Source of the DNA: CAYNEO01 sp964396245
GTDB taxonomy: Bacteria; Zixibacteria; MSB-5A5; GN15; FEB-12
Direction: 5' to 3'
Assembly (NCBI GenBank): GCA_964396245.1
Contig: CAYNEO010000014.1
Span: 5,593-69,592 of the forward strand
DNA: 64,000 nt
Of this stretch, positions 8,190 through 18,900 are shown one piece after another. Both the position numbers and the translations under genes were made by a program. Position 1 is the stretch's first letter. Every line of letters starts with the position of its first letter. The notes under the pieces are model-generated. The model saw nothing but the letters and a program-made list of their open reading frames with translations, did not search any database and was not told the DNA's origin.

Positions 8190-11100
8190 CTATAACTGGA
8201 AATAGAAGGTGGCGCCTTTTTCCACTTCACCTTCCGCCCACACGCGTCCGCCGTGAAGGTCGATAATTCGCTGCACCAGCGGCAGACCGACACCCGTGCC
8301 GGGGAAATCGGTTACCGAGTGCAGCCGCTGGAACGGCAGGAACAGCTTCTCGGAGAACTTCATGTCAAATCCCGCACCGTCATCCCGGACAAAAAACGTC
8401 GTGCTCCCGTCGACCTGCGTTCGGCCGAACTCAATCCGGGCGGTCGGGTGTTTCGAGGTAAACTTCCACGAATTGCGGAAAAGATTCTCGATGACAAGGT
8501 TGAGGAGCAGCCGGTCGCCGTGTGCCGTCATCCCGTCTTCGATAACGAACGTGACGTCCCGCTCCGGCTCCGAGTCCTCAATCGTTTCGGCTATATCATG
8601 CGCCATCGCGGTAAGGTCAATATCCTCGCGATTGACCGCCGCCCGTGACACACGGGACAGTTGCAGCAGGTCGTCAATGAGCTGTGCCATCCTTTCACTG
8701 GCCGCGCGAACTCGATTGAGATAATCCCGGCCGTCTTCATCGAGCCTGTCGCCGTAATCCTCGAGCAGCGCCAGGCTGAAACCGTTGATGCTGCGGAGGG
8801 GCGCGCGCAGGTCATGAGACACTGAATAGCTGAAAGCCTCCAGCTCCTTGTTGGTTTCCGCCAGCCGTGCGGCATGCCGCGCAAGCATCTCGTTCATGGC
8901 TTTCATGTCTTCTTCGGCATGCTTGCGATCCGTGATATCAATGGCGGCCGATGTCACGCCGATGACCTCCCCGTCCTGATCCCGCAGCGGTTCGGCGGTC
9001 AGGTCAAAATAGTGCATGCCGTCGGCAAGCCTCAGCGGTACTTCTTCTCTGATTCCCGCACCGGTGTCCAGCACCCGTTGTTTGGCTGTGGACCACTCCA
9101 ATGCACCCTCGGCGGGATTCACTTCCTCCATACGCCTTCCAAGCAATTTCCCCAGCTGGAGGTCTCTGGGTGCGTTGCTCACCCATGTATACCGAAGGTC
9201 GCAGTCAACCATGGCCACCGAGATTTTGGAATTAGTGATGGCCACGCGGAACCTCTCCTCGGTTTCACGCAGCGCCCGTTCAGCCTGCTTCTGGGCGGTA
9301 ATATTGCGGGCGGTAGTCGCAGCCGCCACAACCTGACCCTCTTTATTTTTGATAGGCGAGATGGTAAGGGATACCAGAATACGTTCGCCGTTCTTGCGGA
9401 CACGGATGGTCTCGAATTGTTCGATTCTCTCCCCGCGCTCCAGTTTCGCGACAATTTCGTCCTCCTCATCCTCCTTGTCAGGGGGTATCATGACCGTTAT
9501 CGGCTGACCGATAATCTCTCCTGCCGAATAGCCGTACATTCGTTCGGCGCCCGGATTCCACGTGCTGATTGTGCCGTCGATGGCCTTGGTGATCATGGCA
9601 TCGGACGACGACTCGACAATCGCCGCCAGACGGGACTTCGAATCAAAAGCGACTTTCTGGTCGGTAGTATCGTAGATCATGCCGACCATACGTATCACCC
9701 GGCCGTCGTGGTCACGTACGACGTCCCCAATTTCCTCTACCCAGCGAACCGTACCGTCGGGCCACACCACCCGATGCTCTTCCTTATAGTGATGTCCTTC
9801 GCTAACGCTGGCCTCCACCGCTTTTGTAATGCGCGGTTGGTCTTCAGGGTGCACGGTGTCGAAAAAGGTCTGGGCAGCGGTTTCTCGTATGTCTGGCGGC
9901 ACTCCCAGTATGAGCGGCACTTCCTCGGACCAGATCAACCGGTCGTTGATAATATCCCAGTCCCAGGCGCCGATATTCGCCAGCCTCTGCGCGAGCTTAA
10001 GCCGCTCTTCACCCTTTTGAACTTCTTCCTGTGCCCTCTTTCGTTCCGTGATGTCGACATTGACGGCTACCGCCCCGACTATATTCTCCTCGGCATCGCG
10101 AATAGGCAGTGCGTAGTTGAGGATCGTCTTCCGCTTTCCGTCGAACGTCTCAATTTCGACTTCTTCCGCCTCGCTTTCTTCGCCTCTCGCTATAGCGCGC
10201 GCAAGTCCCCACTCATGAGCCTCGACTTGACGGCCGGTGTCGGGCCAGAAGGCCTTGTAAGTGCCATAGGACTCCGGCGAGTCCACCATCGGCGTCTCTC
10301 CTCCCCAGATCGCGCTCGCAGCGGGATTGGCCTGAATCAGCTGCCCTCGGGCGTCTGCGATCAATACCGCTACCGGCAGAGCATTAAGGACCGCCTCGAG
10401 TCTCCGGCGTTCAAGGGCTACCTCCGCATGAATTTCTTCGAGTATCTTGTCGGCGCGGACTTCTTCGGTAACATCGAGCAGTGAAAACACGAGACCCTGC
10501 ACTGTACCGTCGGCATCTTTTACGGGTACCAGTGTCCAATCCCAATAGGTCGTGCCGCGTTCCGGTTGATCTATGTATTCGAACGGTTTCTTATGAAATT
10601 CCGCTTGCTCGCCGCTGTCACGAACCTTCGTGAAAATGGCTTCATTTGCCGGATCGGGGAAGAGTTCAAAATGGTTCCTGCCGATCAGTTCCTCCGCCGG
10701 CCGCCCGCACCCCTCGACATACGCCGAATTGACCCCGACAAAGTTGAAATCCCGGTCAAGGTAGGCGAGTTGCGTGCGCGTGTTCTCCATGATGATATTC
10801 AGGATGTCACGCTCGCGCTGGACGACGTCGGCCAGCTCCGCAGCCGCCTGTCGTTCCTCGACTAACTGGGCAAGCAGTTGCTCCCGTTCTTCTTCCGCTT
10901 GCTTGCGCTCGGTAATATCGACATTGGCGCCGATGTACGCTGTAATTCTTCCGGCATCATCTCTCACTGCCGTGGCGTATCCGGATATCCAGGTCACTTT
11001 ACCGTCAGGAGTTATAAACCGATATTCCTTGCCCCACTTGCCCTCCGATGCCACCATCTGATTCCATGCGCTGGAGACTTCCTCGCGATCATCGGGATGA

Positions 11101-12578
11101 AGCGCCGCAGACCACCCATCGCCCAAAGCTTGTTCGACCGTCATGCCCGCCATGGCACACCAGCGCTGATTGGCATACGTACACTGTCCCTTCTCATTGG
11201 TGAGATAGATGCCGACCGGGGCGACCTCTGCCAGCGTCCGGAACTGCGCTTCGCTGTTCTTGAGCGCGATTTCGTTGATTTTGCGTTCGGTTATGTCACG
11301 CTGATTCGAAATCAGGCATATCATCCGTCCGTAGGCGTCATTGACGGCGGCCACGGAAGCTTCGGTGATGAAGACCGTGCCGTCTTTCGTGATATTATGC
11401 ACCTCACCGTGCCAGGTACCATGCTCTGCCAGGGCCGTCATGATTTCAGTCCGCGTTTTCTGCGCATCAGGTGCGTTGAGGGCTGCAACCTCCTTGCCGA
11501 TCAGTTCGCCGCGACCATACCCGAACATCCGTTCAAAGGCCGGATTCGCATAGATGATCGAGCCCTCGGCGGAAACAATCGTCGTCCCGTCGTTACTGGT
11601 GTCGACGGCCTTTTGAAGAATCTCGCGCTGTTCTTCCGCCCGTTTCCGCTCGGTGACATCGTGGGTGATCCCGAGTATCTGCCGTATCCCGCCATGACCA
11701 TCGAGAACCGGTACGTAGGACGCGATAAATGTGTACGTGCCTGATTTCAGGGGCATGGTGCACTCGCCGCTTTGCGGCTGCCGGGTTTCGACCGACTTGA
11801 TCAACAGTGGGAGAAAAGACCCGGTCACGTCAGGCGGCAGGATCTCCTCATCCCTCCGGCCGACAATGTCATTCGGTGAGAGCCCCATCAATGCGGCGCC
11901 GTAGGAGTTGATATACTGTATTCGGCGGTCGGCATCATAAAGCACAAACGTCGCCGGGTAATGATCCACCGCCAATCTAAACTGTTGCTGACTTTGCTGA
12001 AGGCCCTCGAGGGCCTCCGCCAGCTCCGCCGTGCGCTCATGCACCCGCATCTCCAGTTCATCGTTCACCTTCTTCAGGGCGGCCTCGGCGCGCTTTTTTC
12101 CCTCGATATCGCTACTGGTACCGAACCAGTTGGTGATATTGCCTGAAGCGTCCAGCTGCGGTTCGGCGCGCGCCACGAACCACCGGTAGCTCCCGTCCGC
12201 CATCCGGTAACGCACCTCAACTTCGTAGTCTTTTCCCTCGCTCAGGGATTCCTGCCATCTTTTCAGACAGCGATCGACATCATCCGGGTGCAACACTTCC
12301 GCCCACGCTGTCCCGAGCGACTGTTCCCTGGTGCGACCGGTATTCTTGTACCAGACGTCGTTGAGGAACGTGATGTTCCCTTCCGGATCACCGATCCAGA
12401 GATAGGCAGGGACGGTGTTGGCAAGTCGAAGAAACAACTTGCCGGCATCGCACAGGTTCTCTTCGGACTCCTGCGTCAGCAGCGTACCTGTGTCTGTCAC
12501 CCGTCGTTTCGGGATTGGCGCCGGCCGGTCCTTGCGGGAAGATCTGTTTCCAGTTTTCTTGCTCTTGCCACCGGACAT
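8190..12578 (-). CDS. soluble sensor histidine kinase with nine PAS domains
   Basis: 1462 residues. I count nine PAS/PAC units starting near residues 45, 195, 318, 443, 597, 728, 860, 990 and 1106, several ending in the PAC signature DITERK, with coiled-coil linkers after the first and fourth. Then HisKA with phospho-acceptor His in SYSVSHDLRAPLRSING (about 1255) and HATPase_c with N box (ENLFRNSWKF), G1 (DDGAGFD) and G2 (GTGVGLPLV). No signal peptide, membrane helix or receiver domain, so it senses cytoplasmic or diffusible signals and passes phosphate to a separate regulator not encoded next door. SD GAGGAG sits before ATG 12578. The gene stands alone. The nine units may have grown by duplication. 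Confidence 0.95.
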   Translation of the reverse strand: MSGGKSKKTGNRSSRKDRPAPIPKRRVTDTGTLLTQESEENLCDAGKLFLRLANTVPAYLWIGDPEGNITFLNDVWYKNTGRTREQSLGTAWAEVLHPDDVDRCLKRWQESLSEGKDYEVEVRYRMADGSYRWFVARAEPQLDASGNITNWFGTSSDIEGKKRAEAALKKVNDELEMRVHERTAELAEALEGLQQSQQQFRLAVDHYPATFVLYDADRRIQYINSYGAALMGLSPNDIVGRRDEEILPPDVTGSFLPLLIKSVETRQPQSGECTMPLKSGTYTFIASYVPVLDGHGGIRQILGITHDVTERKRAEEQREILQKAVDTSNDGTTIVSAEGSIIYANPAFERMFGYGRGELIGKEVAALNAPDAQKTRTEIMTALAEHGTWHGEVHNITKDGTVFITEASVAAVNDAYGRMICLISNQRDITERKINEIALKNSEAQFRTLAEVAPVGIYLTNEKGQCTYANQRWCAMAGMTVEQALGDGWSAALHPDDREEVSSAWNQMVASEGKWGKEYRFITPDGKVTWISGYATAVRDDAGRITAYIGANVDITERKQAEEEREQLLAQLVEERQAAAELADVVQRERDILNIIMENTRTQLAYLDRDFNFVGVNSAYVEGCGRPAEELIGRNHFELFPDPANEAIFTKVRDSGEQAEFHKKPFEYIDQPERGTTYWDWTLVPVKDADGTVQGLVFSLLDVTEEVRADKILEEIHAEVALERRRLEAVLNALPVAVLIADARGQLIQANPAASAIWGGETPMVDSPESYGTYKAFWPDTGRQVEAHEWGLARAIARGEESEAEEVEIETFDGKRKTILNYALPIRDAEENIVGAVAVNVDITERKRAQEEVQKGEERLKLAQRLANIGAWDWDIINDRLIWSEEVPLILGVPPDIRETAAQTFFDTVHPEDQPRITKAVEASVSEGHHYKEEHRVVWPDGTVRWVEEIGDVVRDHDGRVIRMVGMIYDTTDQKVAFDSKSRLAAIVESSSDAMITKAIDGTISTWNPGAERMYGYSAGEIIGQPITVMIPPDKEDEEDEIVAKLERGERIEQFETIRVRKNGERILVSLTISPIKNKEGQVVAAATTARNITAQKQAERALRETEERFRVAITNSKISVAMVDCDLRYTWVSNAPRDLQLGKLLGRRMEEVNPAEGALEWSTAKQRVLDTGAGIREEVPLRLADGMHYFDLTAEPLRDQDGEVIGVTSAAIDITDRKHAEEDMKAMNEMLARHAARLAETNKELEAFSYSVSHDLRAPLRSINGFSLALLEDYGDRLDEDGRDYLNRVRAASERMAQLIDDLLQLSRVSRAAVNREDIDLTAMAHDIAETIEDSEPERDVTFVIEDGMTAHGDRLLLNLVIENLFRNSWKFTSKHPTARIEFGRTQVDGSTTFFVRDDGAGFDMKFSEKLFLPFQRLHSVTDFPGTGVGLPLVQRIIDLHGGRVWAEGEVEKGATFYFQL

Positions 12579-12698
12579 GGAAACTCCTCTTGTGCGAGTC
12601 TATGGGCAGTAATCAGTGTTATCTAATCTTATATGATAGCAGGCGGGCGACGGTTCGGCAACCGTCATATTCTTCATAATGGTATGGGTAAAACTGCA

Positions 12699-13688
12699 TT
12701 ACAGTGCGGACAGGATAGCGTCGGCGACCCCTAATCCCGACAGTGCGGCTCCTTCCAGCTTCTCACCGGTGAATCCGTCGCCGGCGAGAGCTATCAGCCC
12801 GGGCGCCTTGCATAAGACAAACGGCTCCGGATAGTTTGTCACCGGTTGGCTGTACCGCCACCGGTGGAGCTGCGTCTTCTGCGGCTCGGCCGTGACTATC
12901 TGACCCACGGAGTCTATCATCATCCGCACGATCTGTTCGTCGGCCGTACCCCACTGGGCATCGCTGAACTCCGGGTTTGCAAGCAATGTCAGTGCGCCGG
13001 GCTGACCCGATACCCCCTTGGTGTGATTATCTGCCAGCCAGTCAACGCTGTCGCTGTCGGGGTAGTCACCGCCCGGTGAGGGAATCTCCACCGAGTCGTC
13101 AAAACCGGCAAGAAGGGCGATACACCGTTCATATCTGATGTTCCGCAGTTGTCCGGAGACGTCGTCGGGAAGATCAATGTGATTGTTTTGAAGCAGCGCC
13201 GTCGTCTGTGGCATCGGCGCCGTAATAATGATTGAGTCGGATGCGAATGTCCTCCCGTCCTCGGTACTGATCTTCCAGCCGTCGTCCTCGGCCGACACCG
13301 ATACCACCGTACTGCTCAGCCGGACGTCGAGCCCCGTTGCCAGGTATTTCGGGATGGCCGTCATGCCTCCGACACCGCAGTAAAAACCGTCCGGTGCATC
13401 GCTTCCCGGACTCTGGTGGCGTGCGAAACTCTGACACCATAGTCGCGCGACACCGGCCTCGACCCACGCCTTCACGAACGCTTTGAACTCCGGGTTTCTC
13501 GCGGTGAATGACTGCGCGCCGTGATCGAACTGCCACGACCCGACCCGGCGCGTGGCCATCCGGCCGCCGACACCGCGGCCCTTGTCGAGCACAAGGACAC
13601 TGGCGCCGCTTTCGTTGAGTTTCTTGGCGGCCATCAGCCCGGCTATGCCGGCCCCGACGATCACACACCTGTATCTGTCAGATTTCAT
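12699..13688 (-). CDS. FAD-dependent oxidoreductase, renalase-like amine oxidase fold
   Basis: 329 residues from the chosen start. The dinucleotide-binding motif VIVGAGIAGLMAAKKL is 9 residues in, followed by the FAD motif DKGRGVGGRMATRR, FDHGAQSFTA, and a C-terminal FAD segment LIALAGDGFTGEKLEGAALSG. This set is typical of renalase-like proteins (flavin monooxygenase/amine oxidase clan, which oxidise aberrant dihydronicotinamides in some members). Start: the frame is open to 13847, but ATG 13688 puts the GxGxxG motif at the usual N-terminal distance; ATG 13709 is the alternative. Cytoplasmic, apparently monocistronic. Confidence 0.87.
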   Translation of the reverse strand: MKSDRYRCVIVGAGIAGLMAAKKLNESGASVLVLDKGRGVGGRMATRRVGSWQFDHGAQSFTARNPEFKAFVKAWVEAGVARLWCQSFARHQSPGSDAPDGFYCGVGGMTAIPKYLATGLDVRLSSTVVSVSAEDDGWKISTEDGRTFASDSIIITAPMPQTTALLQNNHIDLPDDVSGQLRNIRYERCIALLAGFDDSVEIPSPGGDYPDSDSVDWLADNHTKGVSGQPGALTLLANPEFSDAQWGTADEQIVRMMIDSVGQIVTAEPQKTQLHRWRYSQPVTNYPEPFVLCKAPGLIALAGDGFTGEKLEGAALSGLGVADAILSAL

Positions 13689-13975
13689 TTCGGCAATCGA
13701 TCCGGTCATGAGATTGTGGCGGGCCGGAAAAATCTCCCGCCTTTTATTCGTAACACCAACGCCGGATTGCGGTTCCACCTTACACACAACGACACCGCGT
13801 GTCCCGTCGATAAGGTGTAAGTCTCTACGCGGATCCCCGAGAACCATCGGTCACCCGTAACGTTGGTAATAGATAAAGAATTCTCCCTTGTCAGATCATC
13901 TATCACCACCCAATATCGCAGCCTCTCATCGACCAACGGCAATGGAGACGAACAGAACGGAATAAGGGAAAAAGC

Positions 13976-14671
13976 ATGCCCCAATGGCTGACAATCATCG
14001 CCATCATTTCTTTGATCGCCGGCGCGCTTTCGGCGATAGTCATTATTATCGATCTGCTCAACGGCAACAAACAGCACATGTGGATTATGAACCTGGTCTG
14101 GCCGATTACCGGACTCTGGGCGGGTCCGCCCGCAGTCTGGGCCTACTACCGCTACGGACGCGCGGCGAGGCACAAAGTGGTGATGGCTGCGAAGAAGTCG
14201 GGGGAGAAGCCGCCCTCCATGAAACAGCCCTTCGCGGTGGCGGTCGCCAAAGGCGCGTTACACTGCGGCTCCGGCTGTACGCTCGGAGATATCATCGCCG
14301 AATGGTTTGCGGTCGCCGTGCCGTTGGTTTTGTTCGGCCGCCTCATATTCGGCTCGTGGGTCTATGACTATGCGTTTGCTTACGTGCTCGGCATTATCTT
14401 TCAGTATTTCACCATCAAGCCGATGAGAAACCTGACCGTCGGCAAAGGGTTCGTCGCCGCTGTCAAAGCCGATACACTCTCGCTCACCTCGTGGCAGGTC
14501 GGCATGTACGGCTGGATGGCGATTGCCACCTTTGCGATATTCGGAGTCGAACTGCACAAAACCGACCCGGTCTTCTGGTTTATGATGCAGATCGCGATGT
14601 ATTTCGGCTTTCTGACCGCCTATCCCACCAACTGGTGGCTCTTGCGCCGGGGTATAAAGGAACGGATGTAG
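13976..14671 (+). CDS. DUF4396 family membrane protein
   Basis: 231 residues, about five to six membrane helices. The hallmark HCGSGCTLGD (about residue 99) with paired Cys and His lies just before a membrane helix, as in DUF4396 proteins; other family-like segments are MWIMNLVWPITGLW and FLTAYPTNWWLL. The Cys/His motif may bind metal; function is unknown. Nearby SD-like GGAATAAGGG precedes ATG 13976. Converges on the HTH regulator gene. Confidence 0.85.
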   Translation: MPQWLTIIAIISLIAGALSAIVIIIDLLNGNKQHMWIMNLVWPITGLWAGPPAVWAYYRYGRAARHKVVMAAKKSGEKPPSMKQPFAVAVAKGALHCGSGCTLGDIIAEWFAVAVPLVLFGRLIFGSWVYDYAFAYVLGIIFQYFTIKPMRNLTVGKGFVAAVKADTLSLTSWQVGMYGWMAIATFAIFGVELHKTDPVFWFMMQIAMYFGFLTAYPTNWWLLRRGIKERM

Positions 14672-14744
14672 CTTCCGTATCGCATCAGGAGAAGCCTGAC
14701 TCATCCCCCCGCTGCAAAGTCACATTGGTGGCAATATTCTGTCC

Positions 14745-15359
14745 TCAAAGAATGGCCACGCGCTTGATATCAGCCACCGATGTCTTGGTCGTGCGGGCGT
14801 TGTGCTGGCCGACCAGGTGCCAGCTCTTCTGGAACCGCAGCGACGGACGGTCGATATCGATGTCCTCCTGCTTCGGACCGCGCGACTTGGTGGTAACGCG
14901 GACTTTCCTGTCGCAGACGATAGCGCCGTTGATCAGTACCGATGATACCAGGCTGCTGAAATCGCCCGACTCAGGAATTGTCTCCATCTGGTGCTTGAAT
15001 GACCGGATGATGTCCTCCACGGGAAAGGGCTGGGCGACGATGATCTTCTGGACCAGGGCGTCGATGTCCTGTTTGTAGTCGCCGTTGACCCTGGCGCCCA
15101 GGACCTTCAATGCAATGACCAGGATAAGGGCTTCATTGATCTGCAGACTGTCGACTGATGCGGCGTGCTCGGTGTTCAACCGGTAAGCCCTGAGGTTCTT
15201 ATCGTAGTATACGGGAATATTGGCTTCGGAGAGCGTGTTCAGGTAACGGTAGATAGTTCGTTCAGGGATGTCGCACGTTTGCTTGATCGTCTCAAGTGTG
15301 ACATATCGCCGATTATTCAACAGGCTGATCAAAAGCAGGATTCGGTCTATGGCACTCAT
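14745..15359 (-). CDS. HTH transcriptional regulator (HTH_11/DeoR-like)
   Basis: 204 residues. The N-terminal winged HTH (about 3-62) reads VTLETIKQTCDIPERTIYRYL, typical of HTH_11 regulators. The rest is helical (residues 70-125) followed by a basic strand-rich region; a full WYL domain is not recognisable, so ligand binding is unclear. The secreted peptide gene 15410-15643 lies 50 nt upstream on the same strand, separated by a stable hairpin, so the two probably share a transcript. No strong SD precedes ATG 15359. Confidence 0.78.
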   Translation of the reverse strand: MSAIDRILLLISLLNNRRYVTLETIKQTCDIPERTIYRYLNTLSEANIPVYYDKNLRAYRLNTEHAASVDSLQINEALILVIALKVLGARVNGDYKQDIDALVQKIIVAQPFPVEDIIRSFKHQMETIPESGDFSSLVSSVLINGAIVCDRKVRVTTKSRGPKQEDIDIDRPSLRFQKSWHLVGQHNARTTKTSVADIKRVAIL

Positions 15360-15371
15360 AATAGTGATTCA

Positions 15372-15393
15372 GGAGGGGGAGTGACCCCCCTCC
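15372..15393 (-). other. GC hairpin between peptide gene and regulator gene
   Basis: GGAGGGGG (15372-15379) pairs with CCCCCTCC (15386-15393) around a six-base loop. No T-tract on the minus strand. It could lower read-through or stabilise the upstream mRNA, giving more peptide than regulator. Confidence 0.55.
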
Positions 15394-15409
15394 ATCCTCC
15401 TCCTTTAGG

Positions 15410-15643
15410 TTAGATACTTAAGGTTGTGAGAGCGAGCATCTGAAAAAGAGTACCCGCATCGTAAGTGCTGCTGCCCGCGTCGACGGTGGTCATGGTCGTG
15501 TCCTGTGGCACGCCGGAAGGCGGGATAATCGGATATCCATCGGCATAACCTTGTGACGGGATGCCTATCATGAAGGCGGCGCCCAGCAGGGCGGTAAGCG
15601 CTACCGCCGTAATCAGTCTCGCGAACCGTGATCTTGTTTCCAT
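15410..15643 (-). CDS. small secreted peptide, unknown function
   Basis: 77 residues. A classic signal peptide: RSRFARL then a hydrophobic core (TAVALTALLGAAFMIG), with cleavage likely near GYADG (about residue 35), leaving roughly 42 residues rich in Pro, Thr and Ser and ending in a hydrophobic tail (LFQMLALTTLSI). No Cys and no family recognised. Evidence that it is real: SD AGGAG 6 nt before ATG 15643, and a signal peptide encoded in the same frame. It precedes an HTH regulator on the same strand. It could be an exported signal or a small envelope protein; nothing decides this. Confidence 0.65.
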   Translation of the reverse strand: METRSRFARLITAVALTALLGAAFMIGIPSQGYADGYPIIPPSGVPQDTTMTTVDAGSSTYDAGTLFQMLALTTLSI

Positions 15644-15765
15644 TTTGCGCTCCTATGCGTCTGAAGTTTCCTTGGCAACGACGCGAGGAGCCATTACAAG
15701 CCATATGCCGTCGCTTTTACGGCACGATCACGGTGGCGTAACTTGTTTAGATTGAGTGTGTTAGC

Positions 15766-15841
15766 GAGGTCGGTGCAAGGCAGACCGGCGGGAAAACCGG
15801 CCGGAAAATCTGCCACCTCTTGGGATCAAAAAATTAATCCC
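15766..15841. other. cluster of nested inverted repeats in intergenic DNA
   Basis: GAGGT (15766-15770)/ACCTC (15815-15819), GGCAGA (15779-15784)/TCTGCC (15809-15814) and CCGG (15785-15788)/CCGG (15801-15804) are nested; next to them GGGAT (15822-15826)/ATCCC (15837-15841). It lies upstream of the peptide gene (5' UTR on the minus strand) and downstream of the kinase fusion gene. It could be a leader structure or a weak terminator. Confidence 0.4.
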
Positions 15842-15910
15842 GTGTGACACAGTATGTTATGAAATGGAATGGTTGCCGATTATGTGGCGCGGCGGTAAAT
15901 CTGGACCGGC

Positions 15911-18900
15911 TTATCGAGGTTTTGTGATGTTATGTTTTTTCATTTTTCTTCGAAGAGTCGTCAGCGGTAACCCCAGAAACCGCGCCGCACGCGACTGATT
16001 CCACCGGTGCTGAATCAGCGCCGAGTGAATTTCAGCCCTCTCCGCTTCCAGTGCGGCTTTCTTCGACGTCTCTGAACTGCTGACGACATCGCGCATCTCC
16101 GGCGGAAGCATTTCGCGCGTGATCATCCGCCCGGCGCCGGTGATACAACACCGCTCCACGAAATTCCGGAGTTCCCGAACATTTCCCGGCCAATCATAGG
16201 CCAGCAAGGCCTGGATAACCTCGCCGGCAAACCGCGGCGCGGCTCTGCCGGCTGAGAATATGGCGACAAAATGCTGCAATAACGGGATGATATCCGACCG
16301 ACGCTCTCTCAGCGGCGGAATCTCGATATCAAACGTGTTGATCCGGTAGTACAGATCCTCCCGGAACCTGCCTTCTTTGACCATCTCGCCGAGGTCCTTG
16401 TTGGTCGCATAGATAAACCGCACATCCGAATACGTCGTACGATTACTCCCCACCTTCTGAAATTCCCTGGTTTCCAGGACCCGAAGCACCTTCGCCTGCG
16501 TTTCGGTCGACATATCGCCGATTTCGTCAAGCAGCAGCGTGCCGCCGTCGGCGGCCGCCAGCTTTCCATCCCGACCCTCGACACCGGTCACCGCCCGGTT
16601 GGCCACTCCGAACAGCTCGCTCTCCACCAGGTTTTCCGGAATCGCGGAGCAGTTCACTTTGACCAACGGCATTTCCCGACGGTGAGAAAGGCGGTGAATC
16701 ATGTCAGCCAGTATTTCCTTGCCGGTGCCGCTTTCTCCCCTGATGAGCACCGACGCATTCGATCGCGCTATTTCCGGAAGCATGCTCAACAGCGCCTTGG
16801 TAACTTCATCGTCGGCAACGAACATTGCGCTGCCGCCCAGCTGGTTGATGTCCTCGATAAGCTGCTGATTGATCAGCGTCATGCTCTTGTACCGCTGAAT
16901 GGTCGACAGCATGACCGACAGGAAATTCGCTATCGAGTTGATATACTTCACGTCCTGATCATCGAAAAGGGCCGGTATCGTGTGGTGATCGAGATACAGT
17001 GCGCCCATCACCGAGCCGTCCGCCGCAATCGGCAGGCAGATGACCGACAGGATATTATGGTGAATGATGCTCTTGAACCGATTGGTGCGCTTGTCGTTCA
17101 GGGCATTTTCGATCACCAGCGGTTCGAGTTCGCTGCTGACCCGGAGTGGAATAGAGGAACTGATACTCTCGATATCATCGAGACTGTCCTCGTCGCAATT
17201 CTCGTAAGCTACCACCTGCAGCTTACCGGACTGCTCCTTTTTGAGCAGCAGGGCGCCCCGCTCCGCTCCGGTGGCCTCGACGGCAAACCGCACCATCGCC
17301 TTCAGCGAATCGGCGTAGCGATCGATATTCTGGAAGATTTCCGAGATAACGTGAATGGAATGAACCAGTTGCGACTCACCTTCGGCGCTCGCCAGGGTAA
17401 GCTTGAGTTCGTCGTTGATCTTCGCCTGAAAGCTGTCGTTCGACAGCGCTTCGGCCAGCGTCCGTGCGCGCAGGAAAAACTTCCTCGCGAACTTGATTCT
17501 CGACCCGAGCAAATACAGCTGTCCGATTCGATAGGCGGACAGCATGCCGAGAAATTTCTGCTCGCCCTCCACGAGAATGGAATGAATTTCCTTGAACGTA
17601 CGAATCTGCGCGTTCGGCGAATTATCCCCCGAGCGTACCAGATTGACCAGATTGAGAAGCGACCGTAAAACAGGCGAATTCGTTTTTGCATAAGGGTCGA
17701 GGAAAGGCCCGATCAGCTTGATCGCCCCTTTCGACGCAGTCTCGTCGGACGATAGCAGGACATAAAGCGCCGTCAGCACGGCATACATGCGGCAGTCGTA
17801 TTTCAAAAGCTCTTCGATGCGCCTGAGGAGAGGAGATGCGTCCACCGGACCGCTACTGTAATAGACCTCTTGTATGGCCCTGATTGTCGCGATTTCAGCC
17901 AGCGAGCTCTTGTCGCCGATTTCTTCGAAGACCGCCGCGGCCGAGTTCAGCGCCGACGTGCACTCATCCATTTTCCCCCGGTACAGTGCGATTTCTGCGA
18001 GATTGTGGTATGCTTTACCCTGGTACGCCGATGAGTGCGCCGAGCGGAGCAGTTGCAGCGCCTGAACGCAGGACGAACGAGCCTGTTCGAGGTTGCCCGA
18101 GTTAGCTTTCAGAAAGGCATCATAGCAGTAGTGGGAGATAAGGGCGCTTCGGTCGACATCGACTGATTTCAGGTTGAATACGCGCTGGAGCCAGTACTCG
18201 GCTTTCCGATATTCGCCTTCCCTCATGTGGGCGGCGCTGAGCGTGTAGAACACGGCCGGCAGGCGGAGAGCGGCCAAAGGCGAAACCGCGTTCTCCTCGC
18301 TCATCTTGGCATATTCAATCGCTTTCCTGAACTCCGTTCGCTCGTGATAGATCATAGCCAGTAAATTGGTGATCAGCATTACGCTGAGCCGTGAGTCGGT
18401 CGTGCGGGCGCCTTTGAGACCGTTCTGGAGGTGTCTGACGGCAGCGGGCTTGTCTCCCTGCCAGAGGCTGAGAATCGCCCGCGTATAAGTCGCCATCGTC
18501 TCAACCTCGTGGTCTCCAATTTCTATCGCCTCCTCCAGGGTTTCTTCAATTGTCGCCGCCGCCTCTTCTAATCGGCCGCGAAGACCGGCGTCGAAAGCCT
18601 GCGATCTCTTCATCTGAAGGTAATACCTGGGGGTCTCCTTGAGCCTCTCATCGGCCAACGCACGCTCGACCAGTGTTGACCCTCGGTCATAGTCAGCCAT
18701 TGAGTTATATCGAAGGACCAGCTCATACAGGAGTTCCGGATCAAACCGGTTCTGGCGCTCCACAATCTCCCGGACCTTCTCGTAGTATTCGGCCGCCCGC
18801 GAAACGCGGTTAAGGACCGTAGCCAGATAAGCGAGCTTGCGGTAAATCTGTTCCCGTTTCTCCGACCCGTCTTCTTCAGGATGATCTTCAAGCGCTGTGA

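Noticed and set aside
8874..10484. 536-codon plus-strand frame inside the PAS kinase gene
   Set aside because: Antisense shadow of the kinase; no family signal in the translation.
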